Assembly: GCF_022213955.1 (NCBI RefSeq)
Contig: NZ_JAKNTW010000020.1
Span: 209,866-273,865 of the forward strand
DNA: 64,000 bases
DNA from: Dolomitihabitans soli
Lineage (GTDB): Bacteria > Actinomycetota > Actinomycetes > Streptosporangiales > Streptosporangiaceae
Direction of reading: 5' to 3'
Made by a program: the position numbers and the translations under genes. Below the pieces are notes generated by a model, which did no database searches, was not told the origin of the DNA, and saw only the letters and a program-made list of their open reading frames with translations. Below, piece after piece: positions 60,153-64,000 of this stretch; positions within the stretch are counted from its first letter, which is position 1, and each line of letters opens with the position of its first letter.

Positions 60153-61093
60153 CGCTTCGCCTCCTTGCGCCGGGCGGTCAGGGCCCACATCGACCCGATG
60201 ATGATCAGGAAGAAGAGGATGAGGACGGTGGAGGAGACGCCGTACTCGTTGTAGTCGAAGCTGAGGCCGTACGCGTACACGTTGAGGGTCTCCACCTCGT
60301 GGAACGAACCGCCGCCGCGGCCCTTTGTGGCGTAGAGGACGTCGAAGGTCTTCAGCGCGTCGATGCCGCGCAGCAGGATCGCCACGGTCACCGTGGGCAT
60401 CAGCAGCGGCAGGGTGACGTGCCGGAAACGCTGCCAGGTGCTGGCGCCGTCGATCCGCGCCGCCTCCTGCGGCTCCTCCGACAGCGAGGTGAGCCCGGCG
60501 AGCAGGATCAGCACCACCATCGGCGTCCACTGCCACACGTCGATGAAGATCGTGGTGGGCAGGGCCGTGTACTGGCCGGCGAGCCACGGCTGCGGCCCGA
60601 TTCCGACCCAGCCGAGGATCTGGTTGGCCATGCCGATGTTCGGGTCGAAGATGAGCCGCCACATCATGCCGACCGCGACCGGGGTGGCGACGAGCGGCAT
60701 CAGGATGGCGACCCGGACCCACTTCTGTCCTTTGAACGGCCGCCAGAGCAGCAGCGCGATCGCCATCCCGAGGACCACTTCGAACAACAGCGCGACGACG
60801 GTGAACGTGGCGGTCCGCCCGACGGCGGGCCAGAACCGTTCGGTGTCCGAGAGGACGTCGAGGTAGTTCTGGACGCCCACGAACGTGCTCTCCGCGCGGA
60901 CGGATCCCTCGGTGTCGGTCAGGCTGAGATAGCCGGTCCACGCCAGTGGGATCGCGATCAGCGCGGCGACGAAGACCATCGCGGGCGCGGCGAAGAGCCA
61001 TTTGCGGTGGTCGTTGGCCCAGCGCACCCAGGCGGGCGTATCGGGGCCGGTGGGGGCGCTGCGCGACCCCTTTGTGGTGGTGATCGTAGCCAT
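60149..61093 (-). CDS. ABC sugar/sugar-acid permease (MalF type)
   Basis: 314 residues from ATG 61093 (CTGGAGACC upstream). Six spans after a 35-residue cytoplasmic start; EAA loop PQEAARIDGASTWQRFRHVT. No ATPase gene accompanies this importer either, implying the shared MsiK-type ATPase. Confidence 0.93.
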   Translation of the reverse strand: MATITTTKGSRSAPTGPDTPAWVRWANDHRKWLFAAPAMVFVAALIAIPLAWTGYLSLTDTEGSVRAESTFVGVQNYLDVLSDTERFWPAVGRTATFTVVALLFEVVLGMAIALLLWRPFKGQKWVRVAILMPLVATPVAVGMMWRLIFDPNIGMANQILGWVGIGPQPWLAGQYTALPTTIFIDVWQWTPMVVLILLAGLTSLSEEPQEAARIDGASTWQRFRHVTLPLLMPTVTVAILLRGIDALKTFDVLYATKGRGGGSFHEVETLNVYAYGLSFDYNEYGVSSTVLILFFLIIIGSMWALTARRKEAKR

Positions 61094-61167
61094 TGGGTCT
61101 CCAGAGATGGGCGGGCCTGCGGGGTACACGGGTGGCGGGCGCTCAACCCACCACCTGTGTGCGCCCC

Positions 61168-62451
61168 TTACTTGGCCTCGTCGTCCAGGAACTTCTGGAA
61201 AGCGGCGTTGGCCGTGTCAGCGGCCGCCGCGGCGTCCTTGCCGGTGATCGCGTCAACGATCGGCTGGCCGACGATCTCGCGGGCCTCGGGAATCTTCACG
61301 ACCAGCGGCCGGTCATGGCTCACTCCGGACTTGGTACTGGCCTCGATGGCCTCCACCATGTCCTTCGGGAAGGTCGAGGTGCCCTCCGGGTTCGCCCAGA
61401 CGGAGGTACGGGCGCCCGGCACACCGGACTTCTGCTGGGCGAGCGTCTGCGCCTTGCTGGTGGCCCACTCGACGAACTTCCAGGCGTTGCCCGTGTTCTC
61501 CGAGTTGGCGTTGACCCCCAGCGCCCACGACGGGATGTTGTACGGCTTCGAACCCGCCGGGCCGGCCGGGAACACCGCGAAGCCGACCTTGTCCGCGACC
61601 TTGGATTTGGCCGGGTCGGTGGCGTTCTTGTAGAGCGAGTTGGCCTCGGTGTAGAAGGCGGCCTTGCCCTGGGTGAAGATGGCCATCGCCTCGGGCCAGC
61701 CCATGTCGGTGCTGACGTTCGCCGGGCCGGAGTCCTTGATCAGCTTGCCGTAGAGGGCGTACGCCTGCTTGGCCGCGTCGCTGTTGACCGCGGCCTTGCC
61801 GCTGCTGTCCACGAAGTCGCCGCCGAAGCTGTACAGGAAGCTGGAGAACTGGGTGACCGCCGCCGACTTGCCGGTACGGGCGATGAAGCCGGCGACGCCC
61901 GGCTCGGCAGCCTTGATCTTGGCAGCGGCGGCCGTCAGCTCGTCGAGGGTCTTCGGCGGTGCGCTCAGGCCGGCCTTGGCGAGCAGGTCCTTACGGTAGT
62001 AGAGGACCTCCTGCTCGGTGATGATCGGGACACCGACCGGCTTGCCCTCGTGCGTGGTGGCCTCCACCGGGTTGGCCTGGAAGTCGCTGAAGTCCCAGTC
62101 CTTGTTGGACTTCACCTGCTCCGACAGGTCGGCCAGGTACTTGTTCTTGGCGAAGAGCTTCCCCTCCTGCAAGGGGCGGTACATCATCACGTCGATGTCG
62201 GACGAGCCGGCATTCAGCTTGACGTTGTACTGGTCGGAGAGCTGGTCCTCGCCGAGCTGGGTGAGCTCGACCTTGAGCCCGGTCTGCTTCTCGAACTCGG
62301 GCAGGGCCTGCTTGACGTTATCCGTCCACACATGGTTGGCCAGGGTGACCCGGACCGTCTTGGACGCACCGCTGTCGTCCCCGCCACAGGCGGACAGGCC
62401 CATGGCGACAACCACGGCCAGAGACGCACCAAATATCGATTGACGTCGCAC
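61168..62451 (-). CDS. ABC binding lipoprotein for sugar or sugar acid
   Basis: 427 residues. GTG 62451 has GGGAG 7 bases upstream; the ATG at 62472 overlaps the RBS. Signal VVVAMGLSAC gives the lipobox. Cluster-1 fold: VRVTLANHVWTDNVKQALPE, then LYYRKDLLAKAGL and WALGVNANSENTGNAWKFVE. It feeds the two MalFG-type permeases and heads the operon that runs through to gntK. Confidence 0.92.
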   Translation of the reverse strand: MRRQSIFGASLAVVVAMGLSACGGDDSGASKTVRVTLANHVWTDNVKQALPEFEKQTGLKVELTQLGEDQLSDQYNVKLNAGSSDIDVMMYRPLQEGKLFAKNKYLADLSEQVKSNKDWDFSDFQANPVEATTHEGKPVGVPIITEQEVLYYRKDLLAKAGLSAPPKTLDELTAAAAKIKAAEPGVAGFIARTGKSAAVTQFSSFLYSFGGDFVDSSGKAAVNSDAAKQAYALYGKLIKDSGPANVSTDMGWPEAMAIFTQGKAAFYTEANSLYKNATDPAKSKVADKVGFAVFPAGPAGSKPYNIPSWALGVNANSENTGNAWKFVEWATSKAQTLAQQKSGVPGARTSVWANPEGTSTFPKDMVEAIEASTKSGVSHDRPLVVKIPEAREIVGQPIVDAITGKDAAAAADTANAAFQKFLDDEAK

Positions 62452-62574
62452 GTCATCTCTCCCTTCTGGCATGGTCGCCGCCCTCGGAAGAGCGCCACGC
62501 GTTCTTAACATCTGCTTAATGCGAGGATGCTAGGACAATAAGGGTGATTTATTCAAGGTCTAGCCTCCACTGAT

Positions 62575-63348
62575 ATGCTCTGTGCCGTGAACCAGTCCTC
62601 CCCAGGTGTCGGACCCTCCCAGCACGCTCCTGTCGAGGCCGGGCTGCACGCGCGTGTCCTCGACCACCTCGGCACCGCCATCTGCAGCGGCGGCATGGCC
62701 GCCGGTTCCGTCCTGAGCATCGACGACCTGATCGACCGCTACCAGGTCTCCCGCTCGGTGATCCGCGAGGTGCTGCGGGTGCTCGCGTCCATGGGTCTCA
62801 TCGAGACCCGGCGCCGGGTCGGGATCATGATCCAGCCCGCCGAGGTGTGGAGCGTCTTCGATCCGCAGGTGATCCGCTGGCGGCTCGCCTCGGACGGGCG
62901 GATGGCACAGATGCGCTCGATCACCGAACTGCGGACCGCGATCGAGCCGCACGCCGCCTGGTTGACCGCCGCGCGGATCGACGACGACGAGGCGAGCGAG
63001 TTGGTCGGGCTCGCGGCCAAGATGTGGGCCGCGGGGAAGGCCGGCGACGAAGCGCGCTTCCTCAACCTGGACATCGAATTCCACGGGCGGGTGCTGGCCG
63101 CCTCCGGTAACGAGATGTTCGCGAAACTGCAACTGATCGTCGCTGAGGTGCTCGCCGGCCGGCACTACCACCACCTGATGCCTCACTACCCGGACGAGCA
63201 GGCGTTGCAGCTGCACACCGACGTGGCCCAGGCGATCCAGCGGCGCGACGGCGAGCGGGCCCGGGAGGCCATGGTGGGGATCATGGAGCAGGGGTTCGCC
63301 GAGATGAAATCGTTGTGGGAGCAGAGCTCCGAACCAGACGGCGCATAA
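62575..63348 (+). CDS. GntR-family regulator, FCD (FadR) subfamily
   Basis: 257 residues from ATG 62575; GTG 62587 is possible. The N-terminal wHTH is SIDDLIDRYQVSRSVIREVL. The helical FCD domain has the metal/ligand residues in LNLDIEFHGRVLAASGN and QLHTDVAQAIQRRDG. Such regulators sense aldonates or uronates (GntR, UxuR, DgoR type). It is divergent from the importer-dehydratase-gluconokinase operon, presumably its target. Confidence 0.92.
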   Translation: MLCAVNQSSPGVGPSQHAPVEAGLHARVLDHLGTAICSGGMAAGSVLSIDDLIDRYQVSRSVIREVLRVLASMGLIETRRRVGIMIQPAEVWSVFDPQVIRWRLASDGRMAQMRSITELRTAIEPHAAWLTAARIDDDEASELVGLAAKMWAAGKAGDEARFLNLDIEFHGRVLAASGNEMFAKLQLIVAEVLAGRHYHHLMPHYPDEQALQLHTDVAQAIQRRDGERAREAMVGIMEQGFAEMKSLWEQSSEPDGA

Positions 63349-63372
63349 CCGGCCCAGGCGCGTCGAACTCGG

Positions 63373-63783
63373 TCACTCGTCGAGCACGCTGGTGTTCTGG
63401 CAGGCGGTCAGGCGCCACCGCCCGTCTTCTTTGGCCATCACGAACAGCGGAGTGCCCACCTCTGACCCGTCGGGCGTCTGGTACACCTGACGGACCTTGA
63501 CAGCGGCGACGTCGGGGCGGACGAACAGCACGTGCTCCACCTCGAACGAGACCGTCGAGCCCCGCATTCCACCGGGAAGCACCTGGTGCGTGAACGTCGA
63601 GATCGCATCACGGCCGAAGAGACGCTTACCGCCACCCGTCGTCCAGATCGCATCCGCCCGGAAGAGCCCGACGAACTCGTCGGGCAGCTCATTGTTCTGG
63701 GCGTGCTCCACCGCGGCGACCACTTGCTTGATCGTCGCGATCTCGGCCTCGCGTGCCTGTTCGTCAATGATTGTCGTGCTCAT
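63373..63783 (-). CDS. SgcJ/EcaC-like NTF2-fold protein
   Basis: 136 residues from ATG 63783; an ATG at 63792 is possible. QVVAAVEHAQNNELPDEFVG and LFRADAIWTTGGGKRLFGRD are the SgcJ/EcaC pattern of SnoaL-like proteins, often annotated as oxidoreductase but of unproven activity. The last strand is DGRWRLTACQNTSVL. A SoxR-type box lies in its promoter and the transcript may be leaderless. Confidence 0.85.
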   Translation of the reverse strand: MSTTIIDEQAREAEIATIKQVVAAVEHAQNNELPDEFVGLFRADAIWTTGGGKRLFGRDAISTFTHQVLPGGMRGSTVSFEVEHVLFVRPDVAAVKVRQVYQTPDGSEVGTPLFVMAKEDGRWRLTACQNTSVLDE

Positions 63784-63799
63784 GAGGATCATTCTTGAA

Positions 63800-63817
63800 T
63801 CTCAAGAGCACTTGAGG
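63800..63817 (-). promoter_or_regulatory. SoxR/MerR-type operator with spaced promoter
   Basis: CTCAAG-AGCA-CTTGAG on the plus strand gives the 18-base layout of the SoxR box (CCTCAAG-N4-CTTGAGG). On the minus strand TTGACC (63821-63816) and AAGAAT (63796-63791) are 19 bases apart, the long spacing of MerR-class promoters, with the palindrome between them. The predicted start falls at or next to ATG 63783. Confidence 0.6.
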
Positions 63818-63876
63818 TCAAGTCATCGCGCGATGGCACACCTCACATGGTCGATGGCCGCTTCACCCGCCCACTA

Positions 63877-64000
63877 GTGTCCTGCGTCTAAAATTCGTCG
63901 GCTAAGTCTAGAGTGGAATTTATGGCGCGGACGGGACGACCAAAGACTCCGGTGACGCTTTCTGCCGATGAGCGGGCCACCCTGGAACGCTGGGCGCGAA
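63877..64000 (+). mobile_element. IS630-family element, left end (cut by window)
   Basis: The end starts GTGTCCTGCGTCTAAAATTC just after CTA, consistent with insertion at a TA dinucleotide. The transposase begins 45 bases in. The right end and the target duplication are outside. Confidence 0.65.
63922..64000 (+). CDS. IS630-family transposase, N-terminal fragment in window
   Basis: ATG 63922; 26 codons are visible, starting MARTGRPKTPVTLSADERAT and continuing LERWAR, the usual IS630 transposase N-terminal helix-turn-helix start. The DDE domain is outside the window. Confidence 0.75.
   Translation, partial: MARTGRPKTPVTLSADERATLERWAR

Overview
The window is high-GC actinomycete chromosome. 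SARP and AfsR regulators, an S-adenosyl methyltransferase of the abundant actinomycete DUF574 type, an MsiK-style sugar ABC operon without its own ATPase, a class I lanthipeptide locus and many TetR-oxidoreductase pairs suggest a filamentous genus, plausibly Streptosporangiaceae (inference; no rRNA or other marker is present). I saw no tRNA, rRNA or CRISPR array.

Layout: (1) 1-4654, a large TPR-CHAT protein (its C-terminus runs off the left edge) divergent from a small zinc-ribbon-like protein and a membrane protein. (2) 4785-5774, an isopenicillin-N-synthase-family dioxygenase with codon use unlike its neighbours. (3) 5922-14568, an amino-sugar locus: BadF-type kinase, MurQ etherase and GH89 alpha-N-acetylglucosaminidase, divergent from a ROK regulator and a three-gene ABC importer. 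(4) 14639-31992, an accessory stretch with four TetR-regulated redox/xenobiotic modules, an ABC-F gene with a 7-residue leader ORF, an MFS pump, a metal-chelate ABC importer with a Zur-like box, and a broken histidine kinase fragment. (5) 32073-37142, a LacI-controlled fructose-type ABC importer and PfkB kinase with tandem palindromic operators. (6) 37237-43802, a methyltransferase, a DUF2255 protein, an amine oxidase and a tricorn-type protease.

(7) 43857-56037 is the most interesting region: a class I lanthipeptide cluster. Two 58-residue precursors lie on a tandemly duplicated ~405 bp unit, followed by LanB, LanC and an ABC exporter. Both copies of the precursor promoter carry two TGTGCSC heptamers with 11 bp period, ending exactly 8 bp before a -10 hexamer, which is the geometry of a SARP box. 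Upstream are a small SARP, a 980-residue SARP-NB-ARC-TPR regulator, and between them two divergent tiny secreted peptides. No dedicated leader protease or immunity protein is visible.

(8) 56203-63348 is an aldonate/uronate locus: gluconokinase, mannonate dehydratase, galactonate dehydratase, a MalFG/SBP ABC importer without ATPase, and a divergent GntR-FCD regulator. (9) 63373-64000 holds an NTF2-like protein preceded by a SoxR-type box, and the left end of an IS630-family element cut by the window edge.

Start sites were chosen from Shine-Dalgarno sequences and overlaps. Functions are inferred from motifs read by eye; no database search was run.
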